NCBI GenBank assembly: GCA_018694455.1 | Contig: JABHNP010000023.1 | Location: 1-17,106 of the forward strand | Length of the DNA: 17,106 nucleotides | Reading direction: 5' to 3' | DNA from: Planctomycetaceae bacterium | Lineage (GTDB): Bacteria; Planctomycetota; Planctomycetia; Pirellulales; UBA1268 | Part shown: positions 1-8,070 of the stretch, piece by piece | How the letters are laid out: every line of letters starts with the position of its first letter | Numbering within the stretch: position 1 is the stretch's first letter | Program-made: the position numbers and the translations under genes | Notes under the pieces: generated by a model | What the model was told of the DNA's origin: nothing | The model's database searches: none | Seen by the model: the letters and a program-made list of their open reading frames with translations, nothing else

Positions 1-1818
1 CGAGTCACGGAAGCCGAAGTCTTTGGGATTGGGAGTCCCCTCCAGCCGATCGGCAAAGCCATAAGACCAGATGGGGTGCGCGGACTTAGGTTCCGTTTCA
101 CGAAATTTCGCCATCCTCGCCTGGTTCTCGTGAGTCGCTGCCGCCTTGTCGACGCCCTTCTGCCAGCGGGTGAATCGAGCGTAGGCATCTTCGATCTGCA
201 CGATTTCTTTTTCGTTCGCGGGATTGATCGACTTTTCTGGCTCAACGCGGACGATTTTGGATTCTGTCGCCGCGGCCTCAGTGATCGGTCCTTCCAATTC
301 CATCCAGTCGACCCAGATGGCGGGCGGAGTGCCGTATCCGTTCTTTTGCTTATGGCGGTCAAAATCTTCTCTGACAAGTTTTTCTGACTTGGGCTGGCGT
401 TCCTGGATGCCGACTACCCGCGGAGTGCTTTCCCCAAATTCGATATTGACCTCAATGATCTCCGGGTTCTCAATGGTGCCGGATATCGGTTGCGTGCTGA
501 GCAGTTTGGTGAAGCCGGGTGACGTTCCGTTGAGATTTTTGGGATGACCGATCTCGACGAAATGGCGGGAGGGATCAGAGCCTTCGACCGCACCGAGGCG
601 AATCCTGAGCTTGTAGTTGCCCGAGGGAACGTCTTTTGGATCGGGGTGAATGTCAAAGCGTTGAATCCCCCTCGAAAGTTGCAGGTAGGCACCCCGATCG
701 TTGTGAGGAAGCTCGGCGTAGTGCTTCATGTAACTGTGATATCGCCGGTAGGGGCTATATAAAGCGGCAACGGCATTGATTGGGTCGCTTCCGCCATAGT
801 CGCGAGGATCGGGTGCTCCTTTCAGGAGACCAGCCTTTTTATACTTGAGGACAGGATCGGAATCATAATTGGGGTTCTGCTCGCGAAGGGCGGCCACAAT
901 CTCCTGGTTCTCTAACGCTTCAGACGCTTTGTCGACCCCTTTTTTCCAAGGGAGCCATTTCTCCTTGTAGGTGTCTTCCAGTCTCGTGATGATTTCCAAG
1001 TTTTTTCCATTGACGGTGTTTTCTGGCTCAACGCGAGTAATTGCTGGCTCTACCACCGCCGATCCTGCAATAGGGCCCTCGAGTTCAATCCAATCAACCC
1101 AGATGGCAGGCGGGGTGCCGTAGCCATTCTTCTGCTTGTCTATGGAGAATTCATTTCTGAGAAATCTTTTATTATCTTCGGGTTGGCGTTCCCGAATCCC
1201 CAGTTCGCGTGGCGTATTTGAACCGATCACAACTGTCGTTTCGATGATTTCCGGATTATCTTCGGTGCCCGTAACCTGGTAGCTAGCGAGTGGCTTGCCT
1301 GAGAAACCAGCCGGCTGCCCGTCGATGCGATGGGGGTGTCCAACCTCGATGAAATGACGAGAGGAATCAGAACCCTTCACGGTTCCGGATCGGATTCTTA
1401 ATTTGTACGTTCCGGGGGGAACGTCTTTGGGATCAGGGGTCAGGTCGATTCGCTGGATGCCCCACGTGGTTTTCAAATAGGTGCCCTGATCGCTGTTGGG
1501 AAGCTCGAGGTAGTGCTTCATGTAGGCGTAGGAGCGATCATAAACACGGAAAGAGAAGGAGGCGTCATTGCCGTCAACAAAACCGAACTTCGTTGCATCG
1601 GGAGCTCTCTTGAGAAGTCCAGTATTCTGATAGAGTCGTAGGTTGTTCCTGAGGTCATCGATTTTGAATTTCTCACGGATCTGCGCGAGCGCTTCCTCAT
1701 TTTCGGAAAGAAAGGCAACCTTGTCGACTTCGGCTTTCCAGAGCAGGTAGCGTTTCTGCGTCTTCTCCTGCTTTGCCATAATCTTGCGACTCTTCGCATT
1801 GACAGTATCTTCGGGCTC
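1..1818 (-). repeat. In-frame tandem repeat, period about 786-789 bp (262-263 codons), 2.3 copies visible
   Basis: Within the PSCyt/PSD gene, unit 1 covers about 1030-1818, unit 2 about 244-1029, and unit 3 starts at 243 and leaves the window. Each unit begins with a VEPE/LEPE block, then a helical WKxxVDKA segment, YMKHYxELP, PDPKDVP, YKLRIR, SRHFxExGHP, ERQP, and ends with GYGTPPAIWVDW and ELEGPI. Unit 1 and unit 2 can be aligned along their whole length. At DNA level the IWVDW-coding stretch near 304-354 matches 1090-1140 with scattered substitutions, so the duplication is not recent. Confidence 0.85.
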
Positions 1819-2421
1819 CAACCGGAAGGTCTTCACTACTTGGCCTGTTGCCGCCCGACGCTCGAAGGCTTCGTCTATCGCACTACGACCGAGCTTGAGA
1901 TACTGTTCGATCTGATCGCTCGAGATGAACTGAGAGGCGCCTACGGTATCAAATGATCCCGCACCGCCATCAGCAGGAAGAGACGACACATCAACCTGCA
2001 AACCCAGAAGCTGCTCGATCGTGTTCTGGTACTCTCGACGATTGAGTCGTCGCATGGTGATCCGGCCACCAGAGTCAGCCAAACTCCGTCGGGCCGAGAC
2101 CATCGTCTGTGCGAGTTCATCAAGAAAATCTGCCTTCTCGTTTCCGTCCGGTTGCTCGGAATCCTCCGGTGGCATTTCACCCGAGTTCAATACGTTCAGC
2201 ACTTTTTGCCAGCGTTCCGCCTGCTCAATAGTGGCAATCGTGAACGAAAGTGTTTCTAGATCAACACCACCCTCCTGCGTCTCGGTGTCATGGCATTCGA
2301 AGCAGTGCGTCGTGAAGAACGTCTGGTGCTTTTCCGGAAAACGCACTTCAGTCGTTGCAGCTTGCACCAAAGAACAGAGCCACAAGGCTGAAAAGCAGAT
2401 TATAAATACAATACGGTTCAT
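1..2421 (-). CDS. Secreted PSCyt/PSD-type (DUF1587-containing) cytochrome c protein, 3' end off the window
   Basis: The frame is open from an ATG at 2421 to base 1, giving 807 codons with no stop, so the C-terminus lies outside the window. Residues 1-21 look like a signal peptide ending in VQA. A c-type heme motif CFECH is at 40-44, and M83 in GEMPP is a candidate axial ligand, as in planctomycete PSCyt1 domains. RRLNRREYQNTI at 124-135 is the start of a DUF1587 (PSD3) domain. From residue 202 a module of about 262 residues repeats in tandem. Later family domains (DUF1595, DUF1592, DUF1588, DUF1585) are not present in the visible part. The gene lies 98 bases downstream of the DUF1552 gene and is probably co-transcribed with it. 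The family is abundant in Planctomycetes, is presumed periplasmic, and its biochemical role is unproven. There is no clear Shine-Dalgarno before the ATG. The family call is firm; the function is unknown. Confidence 0.88.
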   Translation of the reverse strand, partial: MNRIVFIICFSALWLCSLVQAATTEVRFPEKHQTFFTTHCFECHDTETQEGGVDLETLSFTIATIEQAERWQKVLNVLNSGEMPPEDSEQPDGNEKADFLDELAQTMVSARRSLADSGGRITMRRLNRREYQNTIEQLLGLQVDVSSLPADGGAGSFDTVGASQFISSDQIEQYLKLGRSAIDEAFERRAATGQVVKTFRLEPEDTVNAKSRKIMAKQEKTQKRYLLWKAEVDKVAFLSENEEALAQIREKFKIDDLRNNLRLYQNTGLLKRAPDATKFGFVDGNDASFSFRVYDRSYAYMKHYLELPNSDQGTYLKTTWGIQRIDLTPDPKDVPPGTYKLRIRSGTVKGSDSSRHFIEVGHPHRIDGQPAGFSGKPLASYQVTGTEDNPEIIETTVVIGSNTPRELGIRERQPEDNKRFLRNEFSIDKQKNGYGTPPAIWVDWIELEGPIAGSAVVEPAITRVEPENTVNGKNLEIITRLEDTYKEKWLPWKKGVDKASEALENQEIVAALREQNPNYDSDPVLKYKKAGLLKGAPDPRDYGGSDPINAVAALYSPYRRYHSYMKHYAELPHNDRGAYLQLSRGIQRFDIHPDPKDVPSGNYKLRIRLGAVEGSDPSRHFVEIGHPKNLNGTSPGFTKLLSTQPISGTIENPEIIEVNIEFGESTPRVVGIQERQPKSEKLVREDFDRHKQKNGYGTPPAIWVDWMELEGPITEAAATESKIVRVEPEKSINPANEKEIVQIEDAYARFTRWQKGVDKAAATHENQARMAKFRETEPKSAHPIWSYGFADRLEGTPNPKDFGFRDS

Positions 2422-2519
2422 AATTTGTTCTGAAGTGAAAATACCTATGCTTCTTGTAACTGTGCTCAGAAATTCTTACGAATCCAAAACGCCACAACAC
2501 ACTAGCACTGACGCAGCAA

Positions 2520-3800
2520 TTACGATTGAAGCTCTTTCACAACGCCGGTGCTATCTCCATGTTGGTCCGCGTTGATCCCCATTCCTTGCAGCATCGTCAG
2601 CCACACATTGCATAACGGTGTGTCTTCCTCAACAACAAGATGCTGGCCAAGTTTCAAGTTGGCACCACCGCCGGTGATCACTGTTGGGCAGTTGGTGAGG
2701 TAGTGGATGGAACTAATATTGGACCCGAAAGCCACAGCAGTGTGGTCGAAGAGGCTTGATCCGTCAGCCTCTTTGGTTGCTTTGAGTTTATCAATCAGCC
2801 TCGCGAGGAGTTCGCTGTGCGTTTTATCTCGTAACTTGGACGCTTCCATACGCTCGCCAGGTGAGTAATGGCTCACATTGTGTGAACTGGGTTTGACATC
2901 AAGACTCTGCAGAAGGCTCTGACCAGGCATACGGTAGGTCAGCGATCGAGTCGTGTCAGTCTGCAGCGCCGCAACAATGAGATCCTGCATAATTTCAATC
3001 TCAGCTCTCCCCTTCAGACCGGATTCCGGCTCACCAAGAGGGGCGTTTACTTTCGGGACATCAAGCCAGGCTTCGTCTTTACTTAAACGTGTCTCGATAT
3101 CACGGATACCTTGAAAATATTCATCGAGCTTTTCTGAGTCTTCACGAGAGAGGCCATACTGCACTCGCTTGGCTTCACTGACTACAGCATCAAGAACACT
3201 ACGCTTCTCGGTAATAGCTGCTTGACGCTGCTCAAGAGGCATGTCGTCAGCTGAAAACAGCTTGTGAAAAACCTGAACGGGATCATTATCACCAGCCTTG
3301 GGCTTCCCACGAGCATCCCACGCCAACGACAGTCCGGGACCGTGCCCTTCGAGGGCGGAGCTATTTAATTGAACTGACGAGAATCGAGTGTCTTGCCCAA
3401 GATGCTGCGCGACAACCTGATCGGCGGATATACTGTTGGCCATATTCTGGCCTGGAACTGAATACCGGTTGGCTCCAGTGAGCCAGAAGGTGCTGCCCCA
3501 GTGCGCTTCGTTCGCAAACTGATTTGAGCAACCCTGCACAACAGTGATGTCAGACTTGTGACGAGCAAGTGGGGAAAGACCTTCAGATAATTCGTAGTTG
3601 GCTCCCGTTTGATTGATGTCGGGATACCATGTTTCTTTGGTAACGCCGAAGCCAATGCTCATAAACACGCAACGCTTGGAGGGACCACTCAGGCCTGTTG
3701 CGGCAGCCTTGGCAAAACGGCGGAACCCAAGTGATTCCAAGGCTGGAAGTGCAACGAGTGAACCCGCTCCGCGTAATACCTGACGTCGACTCAAATGCAT
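2520..3800 (-). CDS. DUF1552 family Tat-exported protein
   Basis: This is a 426-residue protein. It starts with a twin-arginine-like leader (SRRQVLRGAG at 4-13, then a hydrophobic stretch), which suggests export of a folded protein. The body has the look of DUF1552 (PF07586): a GFGVTKETWYP segment near 50-60, LARHKSDITVVQG, the conserved SHNVSHY region in the second half, and FGSNISSIHYLTNCPTVITGGG near the C-terminus. Length is normal for the family. DUF1552 proteins are typically encoded next to PSCyt/PSD (DUF1592-type) proteins in Planctomycetes and Verrucomicrobia, and this one precedes such a gene by 98 bases. The activity of the family is not established. The start is an ATG at 3800, just upstream of the RR motif, with no strong ribosome binding site. 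Family assignment is firm; the role is unknown. Confidence 0.9.
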   Translation of the reverse strand: MHLSRRQVLRGAGSLVALPALESLGFRRFAKAAATGLSGPSKRCVFMSIGFGVTKETWYPDINQTGANYELSEGLSPLARHKSDITVVQGCSNQFANEAHWGSTFWLTGANRYSVPGQNMANSISADQVVAQHLGQDTRFSSVQLNSSALEGHGPGLSLAWDARGKPKAGDNDPVQVFHKLFSADDMPLEQRQAAITEKRSVLDAVVSEAKRVQYGLSREDSEKLDEYFQGIRDIETRLSKDEAWLDVPKVNAPLGEPESGLKGRAEIEIMQDLIVAALQTDTTRSLTYRMPGQSLLQSLDVKPSSHNVSHYSPGERMEASKLRDKTHSELLARLIDKLKATKEADGSSLFDHTAVAFGSNISSIHYLTNCPTVITGGGANLKLGQHLVVEEDTPLCNVWLTMLQGMGINADQHGDSTGVVKELQS

Positions 3801-3815
3801 AGAAGACTCTCTATC

Positions 3816-3843
3816 CTAAATATTGATCCATCTGACTAAATAT
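3816..3843 (-). promoter_or_regulatory. Direct repeat CTAAATAT x2, 20 bp apart, upstream of the DUF1552 gene
   Basis: The octamer ctaaatat occurs at 3816-3823 and again at 3836-3843, 16 to 43 bases upstream of the DUF1552 start codon, inside the 188-base gap after the anti-sigma-like gene. The 20-base period is about two helical turns, which would suit a protein binding one face of the DNA. The region is AT-rich, so chance cannot be excluded and no known operator is recognised. Confidence 0.2.
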
Positions 3844-3988
3844 AGGACGCTCAAAGTATGAATGTCCATGAACAGCACCCTCTTAGATGATGCAAAAAAC
3901 TTTGAAAAGAATATTCCCCTCATTTCTCGTACAAATTCTCACGGAACATAACCCACGGCGGGCAGAAAAATCCTGAAAGAAACTTGAA

Positions 3989-4969
3989 TTATTTCACATA
4001 GTGGACTGGCAGAGTCGGTTGCCGGATCGCAGTAAACTGAACATCATCGACGAAGTACCCACCCAATTCGATGGGAGCTGCACGGTACTTCGTGCTTGCA
4101 GAAACAACGATGAGTGCAACAGTTGCTTCGGATTCCAGAAGACAGGATGCACTAATCATTGTCGGCTCATCTCCGGGCATGATCCTGATCTCCTTTTTGC
4201 TGAATCCGACACCTTCCTCTCTGATCACCTGAGGCCATCCTTCACCAATTGCCTCCGGTTTCGTATTGAAAAGGTAGATACGGCAACTACCTGCAAGTTT
4301 TGGTAATTCATCATCAGTAGGAGCTACCTCTCGGTGGAAACGAGCTGTGAGTTTGAGCGTGACCTGTGAACCGGGGTCTGCTGTATTCCACTGCTGCCGA
4401 AGAAACGACAGATCCACCAACTGAAAAACAGAACAGTTCGAGGCAGGGTCATCGGAATCACCGTTCACGTTTCCTGTCTTCAGAAAACGCAACATCCGGC
4501 TTCCGTCACTTCCTTCAATAACCTCCGCAGGATTTCCACCCCACATGCCAAAGTAAGATGGAAAGCCACCTTCAACCGGACCTGACATCGTCTCAAAATC
4601 ACCATTCACAATATGAAGTGTTCGTATCTGGGATTGCGGAGAGTTCACGGCCCAGACCACTCCTGCACCAAGCAGACCAACAATCACACCCACCACCATT
4701 GCAGCCGCGATTTGCTGGAACGCCATTCGACGCATTGCAGGCCTTGTTGTCGGCCTACTTGTCGCATCTTCTCTTTCCGCGTCAAGAATGGATACGATCG
4801 ACTCATCGCGTAGGTAACTGACCAAAGCCTGCTCATCAACCAACATCCTCGACATGATCGTTCGAGCTTCCGGATCCTTCCGCAGCAACTCGTTCAGCTC
4901 AGTTCGCGCGGCGTTATTGCTGTCATCCCGGACTTGTTGAAGCAAGTTGAGAAGGTGTTCTTCTATCAT
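3989..4969 (-). CDS. Membrane anti-sigma-like protein with a possible carbohydrate-binding outer domain
   Basis: This is a 326-residue protein. Residues 1-70 are an acidic helical cytoplasmic segment (LLRKDPEARTIM, LVDEQALVSYL) typical of planctomycete FecR/anti-sigma-like proteins. One membrane helix spans about 86-108. The outer part starts with VNGDFETMSG at 121-130 and continues in beta-rich sequence with WGGNPAEV, VFQLVDL and YFVDDVQF near the end, a pattern resembling CBM4/9-like or galactose-binding beta-sandwich domains. Its ATG overlaps the stop codon of the ECF sigma gene (ATGA at 4966-4969), so the two are translationally coupled and probably act together: the cytoplasmic segment would hold the sigma factor until the outer domain senses a ligand. 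No ZAS zinc motif (HxxxCxxC) is visible. Topology is clear; the anti-sigma role and ligand are inferred. Confidence 0.75.
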   Translation of the reverse strand: MIEEHLLNLLQQVRDDSNNAARTELNELLRKDPEARTIMSRMLVDEQALVSYLRDESIVSILDAEREDATSRPTTRPAMRRMAFQQIAAAMVVGVIVGLLGAGVVWAVNSPQSQIRTLHIVNGDFETMSGPVEGGFPSYFGMWGGNPAEVIEGSDGSRMLRFLKTGNVNGDSDDPASNCSVFQLVDLSFLRQQWNTADPGSQVTLKLTARFHREVAPTDDELPKLAGSCRIYLFNTKPEAIGEGWPQVIREEGVGFSKKEIRIMPGDEPTMISASCLLESEATVALIVVSASTKYRAAPIELGGYFVDDVQFTAIRQPTLPVHYVK

Positions 4970-5487
4970 GGATTGGTCCTTATCTCGCGTTCAATGCATG
5001 CACTGAGTTGTTGCCGAATCCGCAGCAATGACATCTTCACCGCGCTGAGGCTTCGTCCCGATGCTTTGGCTATTTCTCGCAAACTCTGGCTCACGGTGTA
5101 GTGGTCATGGAGCAAACCCCTCTGCCTTTGATCGAGTTTTTTCATACACTTCGCGAGCGCCTCGCGCCGGGTATCAAATGCGGTTGCAGCCTCCTCAACT
5201 TCATCCGCCATTGCCTTGATCACATCTTCATCAAAAACCAGGCGATCACGTTTCTGGTCCCGGTAATGCGACAGAATGGTAAATCGTGCCACAGTGAATG
5301 CCCACGGCAAAAATTCGGTATCCGGATTCCAGTCCGCTGCCTTTTGCCACAACTTTACGCACGTTGCCTGCAGCACCTCGCGGGCATCCTCACGATTGGC
5401 CAGGTTTGCATGACAGAACGCCTCGAGAGCAGCCTGATGACGTGTCAAAGCCTCAATGAAGCGGGTGTCGTCTTGTGATGGCGTCAT
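4966..5487 (-). CDS. ECF-family RNA polymerase sigma factor (planctomycete/verrucomicrobial type)
   Basis: This is a 173-residue sigma-70-like protein from the ATG at 5487. Region 2 spans about 9-80 (AREVLQATCVKLWQKA, then PWAFTVARFTILSHYRD, the -10 recognition segment). Region 4 spans about 107-165 (LDQRQRGLLHDHY, then SLREIAKASGRSLSAVKMSLLRIR, the helix-turn-helix for the -35 element). There is no sigma region 1 or 3, as expected for an ECF factor. An upstream in-frame TTG at 5508 would add seven residues; the ATG is preferred because the sequence beginning MTPSQDDTRF fits the family start. The gene overlaps its downstream membrane partner by four bases. It likely drives its own operon and perhaps the adjacent DUF1552 and PSCyt/PSD genes (inference). 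Confidence 0.9.
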   Translation of the reverse strand: MTPSQDDTRFIEALTRHQAALEAFCHANLANREDAREVLQATCVKLWQKAADWNPDTEFLPWAFTVARFTILSHYRDQKRDRLVFDEDVIKAMADEVEEAATAFDTRREALAKCMKKLDQRQRGLLHDHYTVSQSLREIAKASGRSLSAVKMSLLRIRQQLSACIEREIRTNP

Positions 5488-5772
5488 GGATACTCTGCTT
5501 TTATGCAACGCAAATAGTGAAGCCGGGGTCTTGTTGTCATTCAGCCTACTTGGAGCGACACTCTCTCTGTGCCGTATTGTTTATTCCGCGAGAACTCCTG
5601 GTGGTCACAATTTTTATAAGATTTTGAGAAACAGGCTTATTTCTCAGCTGCTCTTGGAATAAACCTACAGAATACGAAAAAGGTGTCAGCCGCTTTCAAC
5701 GAGCGTCAAGAAAAATTTGAGATCGCATTCAGTACAAAAAATACAGCAAATAACTAGGCCGAAACCGCGAAC
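5488..5772. other. 285-base intergenic region between the biosynthetic operon and the sigma operon
   Basis: This is the longest non-coding stretch. It must hold the end of the biosynthetic transcript and the promoter for the sigma gene, both on the minus strand. It contains one perfect inverted repeat (5625-5646). I see no strong GC-rich hairpin with a following T-tract on the minus strand, and no convincing -35/-10 pair. Confidence 0.6.
5625..5646. repeat. Perfect 7-bp inverted repeat with an 8-base loop
   Basis: The arms tgagaaa (5625-5631) and tttctca (5640-5646) flank an 8-base loop. It lies about 140 bases upstream of the sigma gene start. On the minus strand it is not followed by a T-run, so a terminator is unlikely; an operator is possible but unproven. 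Confidence 0.3.
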
Positions 5773-7155
5773 CTAACGACTTCTTGCAAGTTCTTCTGAC
5801 TCCACCTGCGCGATGCCAAAAGAGGTTGCAGGAGGCATTTCAGACGCGGCGACTTGTTCACGAATCGCAGTTTCAATCAATGCAAACAAATTTTTCATCG
5901 ATGATGTCCCTGCAAGCTTCTGACTTGGTCGAAGCCAAACGGTTAATCGCTGGCTGAAGAGGCTAGCCAGAATCCCAAGTTCAGTTCCCTTCCGTGGTGG
6001 AGGTGCAGCAGAAAATCCAACAATCTTACAGTCACCTAAGTCCACGGTATCTTGACTCATACCGAGAGGCTGCGCGAACCGCCTTCTTGGATCACCTAGA
6101 TAACTAAATACAAATGTCCCAGGCCTCATTGACCGAACGAACCATTTCCTGAATGGATTTGGGACCTTTTGAAGAACCGCGATTGCATCATGAAAACACC
6201 CCGCCAGACCATACTTCCCGACTGCTCGTGAATCACTAATCATTTTTGGTAGAAGATCTTCCCAACACTTGCATTCAACGATTCTCCTTCGATAGAAGGC
6301 ATAACCGATACTATTACAGGCTGGCATCCGACGATCGAGTCGCGGCCTCATACTTACAGGCTGCACCACACCAACCCATGATTTTTCTGATTGACCAGGA
6401 GCCTGGCAAAATGTGCCAATAACACCCGTAAGTAACGACATCAGGAATTCATTCAGACTCGCGCCTCGCATATCCGCACTGTGGCGTAACGCGACTGTTT
6501 CCTCGCGTGTAAGCTGAATGGAAAGTAGCTGAGCGGACCGTACGACATTATCATCTATACCGTCACACGGAATTGCTGTCGCCCGATCAAGAAAAAACCA
6601 CTTCGCTTCATCCGCAAGAAATCGAATAGCGTCAAACCAACTCACACCTTCGACCACGGGACGAGCAAGTTGATTTCTTGAGTTCAGGAGCTCTACAGCG
6701 CCGAGTTGTTTTCGCTTTGCAATTTTTCTCTTGCCGAAGTCACCGAAAAAATCATTGGCATATGCCATGAAAACATCGCCACAGAATTCTGTGGCACCAA
6801 TCCCATCACACACTGCGTGATGAAACGTCATCTGAATCTCAGTAGAACCCGCCGGTTTATCAACTAATCGAACCACAAGAGGAACCACCCAAGCCTCTTT
6901 AGTTTCGACTTCTCGTCCATGCTGACCAAACTGTTCAGCCTGCTGAACGACAACACGCCTGTCACCTGACACCCACTTTTTCCCCTTGAGTCGACTGGTC
7001 AGTAACGGATGTTGTGCAAGCATAGTGTCCAGTGCTTTTTGCAAGCGTTGCCTATCAACCCTGCCCTCGCACGACCACACCAAAGTAAAATTCATGCGTG
7101 AGTTAGCGCAGTCATCATCAACCATGTACTGTTCAAAAGGCGTGAGTGACCACAT
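5773..7155 (-). CDS. Condensation-domain / PapA- or WS-DGAT-like acyltransferase
   Basis: This is a 460-residue protein of the CoA-dependent acyltransferase/condensation superfamily. HHAVCDG at 112-118 is the catalytic HHxxxDG motif; its second His is the general base in NRPS condensation domains, PapA5 and wax-ester synthases. The N-terminus (MWSLTPFEQYM, then LQKALDTMLAQHPLLTSRL) is the usual beginning of the fold, and SYLGDPRR near 351-358 corresponds to the C-terminal half. The length fits a free-standing single-domain enzyme. No carrier, adenylation or thioesterase domain is attached. It is the last gene of the biosynthetic operon, 20 bases after the LCMT-like gene. Likely job: forming an ester or amide from the PKS-bound or CoA-bound acyl chain, by analogy with PapA5 release of mycobacterial PKS products. 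The acceptor is unknown. Confidence 0.85.
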   Translation of the reverse strand: MWSLTPFEQYMVDDDCANSRMNFTLVWSCEGRVDRQRLQKALDTMLAQHPLLTSRLKGKKWVSGDRRVVVQQAEQFGQHGREVETKEAWVVPLVVRLVDKPAGSTEIQMTFHHAVCDGIGATEFCGDVFMAYANDFFGDFGKRKIAKRKQLGAVELLNSRNQLARPVVEGVSWFDAIRFLADEAKWFFLDRATAIPCDGIDDNVVRSAQLLSIQLTREETVALRHSADMRGASLNEFLMSLLTGVIGTFCQAPGQSEKSWVGVVQPVSMRPRLDRRMPACNSIGYAFYRRRIVECKCWEDLLPKMISDSRAVGKYGLAGCFHDAIAVLQKVPNPFRKWFVRSMRPGTFVFSYLGDPRRRFAQPLGMSQDTVDLGDCKIVGFSAAPPPRKGTELGILASLFSQRLTVWLRPSQKLAGTSSMKNLFALIETAIREQVAASEMPPATSFGIAQVESEELARSR

Positions 7156-7175
7156 GACTTCGTACCCTGCAATAT

Positions 7176-8060
7176 TTACTGAACTGGTTTCTGATCTTCT
7201 GAAAAATGTGCACCACGGGGAGATGGTTCACTGAGCCGTAACTCAGTGACCTTTAGGACTTCACGTAGGTCCCGCCCGACCCAAGGTAGTAACGAGAGCC
7301 AGCGAAGGCGCCCCCATCGTGATCGATGACGATCAATAAATGCCCATTCACCAACAAACTCCCAGCCCTTTTTCCACGCCAGAAGTTCTCGCCCACTTCG
7401 TACTCCCCACCGGAGCTTTGCACGCGTTTTGTTTACAGCACCAACCTGTGACTCACGCCCCACGTAACGCGGTGATATTGATTGAAAAAGAACATGGGCA
7501 TTTTCAAACCTCCGCGAAAGCTGTAGGAAAAGATCTCGCACCTGAGCCTCTTCACAATAACAAAACAGCCCTTCAGCTATGACCATGACTGGCGCGTTCT
7601 GCGGAATGTCAACCGAATCTAACCATTCGAAGTCAAAAGCAGAACAAGCCAGGTGCGTCACTCGACCGGTTGCCGGCAAAACCAGATCACGAATCGAAAT
7701 GACGTCTGAGAAATCAAGATCGAACCAACGAATCAAACCGTTATCAACTCGCTGGAAACGCGCGTCGAGACCCGCCCCCAAGTTGAGGATGGTCGCGCGA
7801 GGATTATCTTGAATGAAGTGTTTCACACGTTCATCAAAAATTTCAGAACGTATTACGCAGTCGAGATAGACATACTTTGCTTCATCAAAACACGAAAAAT
7901 CGTAGTCAATGCCATCAATAATCCGAACAGCATCCTCGTCCCGAATGATTGCATCTTCTCGATGCGTTTCGCACGCACGATAATAGAGTGGGATTAGGAG
8001 TGTCTCTTGCACATCTCCCAAATCTGGCTGTATAGGGTTCACCGCAGTAGCATCAACCAT
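7176..8060 (-). CDS. LCMT/TcmP-family SAM-dependent methyltransferase
   Basis: This is a 294-residue class I methyltransferase. LGAGLDAR at 94-101 is the SAM-binding motif characteristic of the leucine carboxyl methyltransferase/PPM1 family, WFDLDFSDV at 112-120 holds the acidic residues for the ribose, and AEGLFCY at 162-168 is the family's conserved later motif. Secondary-metabolism members such as TcmP methylate carboxyl groups on polyketides, while others O-methylate different positions. An AGGGTG Shine-Dalgarno-like sequence lies in the 10-base gap after the FkbM gene, supporting the ATG at 8060. Position in the operon suggests it caps a carboxylate or hydroxyl on the PKS product. Family is firm; substrate is inferred. 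Confidence 0.87.
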   Translation of the reverse strand: MVDATAVNPIQPDLGDVQETLLIPLYYRACETHREDAIIRDEDAVRIIDGIDYDFSCFDEAKYVYLDCVIRSEIFDERVKHFIQDNPRATILNLGAGLDARFQRVDNGLIRWFDLDFSDVISIRDLVLPATGRVTHLACSAFDFEWLDSVDIPQNAPVMVIAEGLFCYCEEAQVRDLFLQLSRRFENAHVLFQSISPRYVGRESQVGAVNKTRAKLRWGVRSGRELLAWKKGWEFVGEWAFIDRHRSRWGRLRWLSLLPWVGRDLREVLKVTELRLSEPSPRGAHFSEDQKPVQ

Positions 8061-8070
8061 GTTTCACCCT

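Noticed and set aside
2021..2575. 184-codon plus-strand open frame
   Set aside because: It is antisense to the PSCyt/PSD gene and the end of the DUF1552 gene, both of which carry recognisable domains; the translated sequence has no recognisable motif.
3365..3655. 96-codon minus-strand frame inside the DUF1552 gene
   Set aside because: It lies in another frame of a well-supported gene and its product has no family features.
5625..5646. Terminator at the 7-bp inverted repeat
   Set aside because: The stem is short and AT-rich and no T-tract follows it on the minus strand.
5690..5775. Rho-independent terminator after the acyltransferase gene
   Set aside because: Only a four-base TAGG/CCTA pairing around the stop codon and a separate T-run are present; there is no stable hairpin directly followed by the T-run.
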